Of a stretch of DNA of 64,000 bases, positions 63,537 to 64,000 are shown piece after piece (positions within the stretch are counted from its first letter, which is position 1; every line of letters starts with the position of its first letter). Origin of the DNA: Azospirillum lipoferum (lineage in GTDB: Bacteria > Pseudomonadota > Alphaproteobacteria > Azospirillales > Azospirillaceae); assembly GCF_024170005.1 (NCBI RefSeq), contig NZ_JALJXJ010000013.1, positions 1-64,000 on the forward strand, read 5' to 3'. The notes under the pieces are model-generated. The model worked only from the letters and a program-made list of their open reading frames with translations, made no database searches and had not been told where the DNA came from. A program made the position numbers and the translations under genes.

Positions 63537-64000
63537 CCGCGTTCGGCACTCTCTGGTGGTCCGGCGGATAATGCTGGTCGGCCGGTCCCCCGACAAGCAA
63601 CAGTTCAAGCGCCAGTTCGGGCAACAGCCGGCGCTGCCGTTCGGCCAGGGCCGCTTCCCGGGCCCGCGCGCGGCGGCGCTGGTCCTCGGTGCGGGCGCGC
63701 AGCCGCTGTTCCTGGCGCAGCCGGGTGGCCAGCCGCCGCAGATCGTCGGCGACGCGGCTTTCCACCGCCGGCGGCAGGGCGCCCAGCGCCTCGCGGAAGT
63801 CGCCCAGCGTCGGAAAGCGGCTCCAGCCGCTGCGAAAAGCCGCCCACACCGCCTCGAAGGCAGCCATCCAGCGGTCGGCCGGCCATGCCGCCATCGCCCG
63901 CACGTCGGCCTCCAGCAGATCGGCGTCCGGCAGTTCCAGCGCGAAGCGGTCGGCCAGCTTCTCCAGCCCGATCAGCACATTCTCGATGCCGACCGGCGGC
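63537..64000 (-). CDS. Partial unknown protein at the window edge
   Basis: A frame entering from beyond 64000 reads PVGIENVLIGLEKLADRFAL then DRWMAAFEAVWAAFRSGWSR and FPTLGDFREALGALPP, followed by an Arg/Glu-rich helix (LRQEQRLRARTEDQRRRARA, likely coiled coil). The composition looks like real coding sequence down to about 63580. The frame does not stop there but runs on antiparallel-free into the OGT-like gene in another frame, so the true C-terminus is uncertain and may involve a frame change before 63605. Function unknown. Confidence 0.4.

Overview
The window looks like a high-GC alphaproteobacterium, most likely Azospirillum or a close Rhodospirillales relative. This is an inference from codon and GC style, a single-chain large NAD-glutamate dehydrogenase, the glycosyltransferase set and the IS types. 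Roughly the first 52 kb is accessory DNA dominated by defence-like, mobile and envelope modules. The last 12 kb (LysR regulator, glutamate dehydrogenase, glycosyltransferase operon) reads like ordinary chromosome. No tRNA or rRNA gene was recognised.

Layout. 1-7.4 kb: a type I-E CRISPR-Cas locus (3' end of casA, then casB, cas7e, cas5e, cas6e, cas1e, cas2e), followed by a 44-repeat array whose repeats are unusually heterogeneous. The visible casA end appears frameshifted. 7.9-10.9 kb: a lower-GC membrane protein gene and a holin-like/GH108 muramidase fusion. 11.2-19.5 kb: two separate two-gene operons that each contain a putative nucleotidyltransferase-fold protein, one paired with an unknown protein and one with an alpha/beta-hydrolase (lipase-like). 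Around them lie a secreted protein, a MORN-repeat protein, a small zinc-ribbon gene and an unknown gene. 19.5-22.2 kb: nested IS remnants (a complete IS6-family copy next to an IS1182-family fragment, and an IS5-family fragment). 22.3-33.9 kb: a MotA/ExbB-like channel protein and a MotB-like protein carrying a very large Ig-like periplasmic part, divergent from a translationally coupled pair encoding a HEAT-repeat envelope protein and a Sel1-repeat protein, plus a multi-pass membrane protein. This cluster is bounded by IS elements and is the best candidate for an undescribed envelope or proton-motor system.

34.1-43.0 kb: an IS5-family pseudogene, then KAP P-loop NTPase genes arranged as [KAP2 - truncated integrase] [KAP1 - integrase]. 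The intact KAP-integrase pair is joined by an ATGA overlap. Next is a frameshifted gene resembling the rhizobial DUF1612 family. 43.1-45.2 kb: small regulators, including an Xre/MbcA/ParS antitoxin without a recognisable toxin, a cold-shock/zinc-ribbon protein split by a TGA, and an Xre regulator. 45.4-50.2 kb: a tightly coupled Tn7-like transposition operon (tnsA, tnsB, tnsC, tniQ). Directly upstream and in the same orientation lie one type I-C-like CRISPR repeat, a complete cas7c and the C-terminal (Cas11-like) part of cas8c with its own start. This is either a Tn7-like insertion into a decayed I-C locus or a CAST-like arrangement.

52.4-64.0 kb: LysR regulator, NAD-glutamate dehydrogenase, a strong intrinsic terminator, and a minus-strand operon of three putative glycosyltransferases (one of them TPR-OGT/SPINDLY-like) preceded by a partial unknown reading frame at the window edge.
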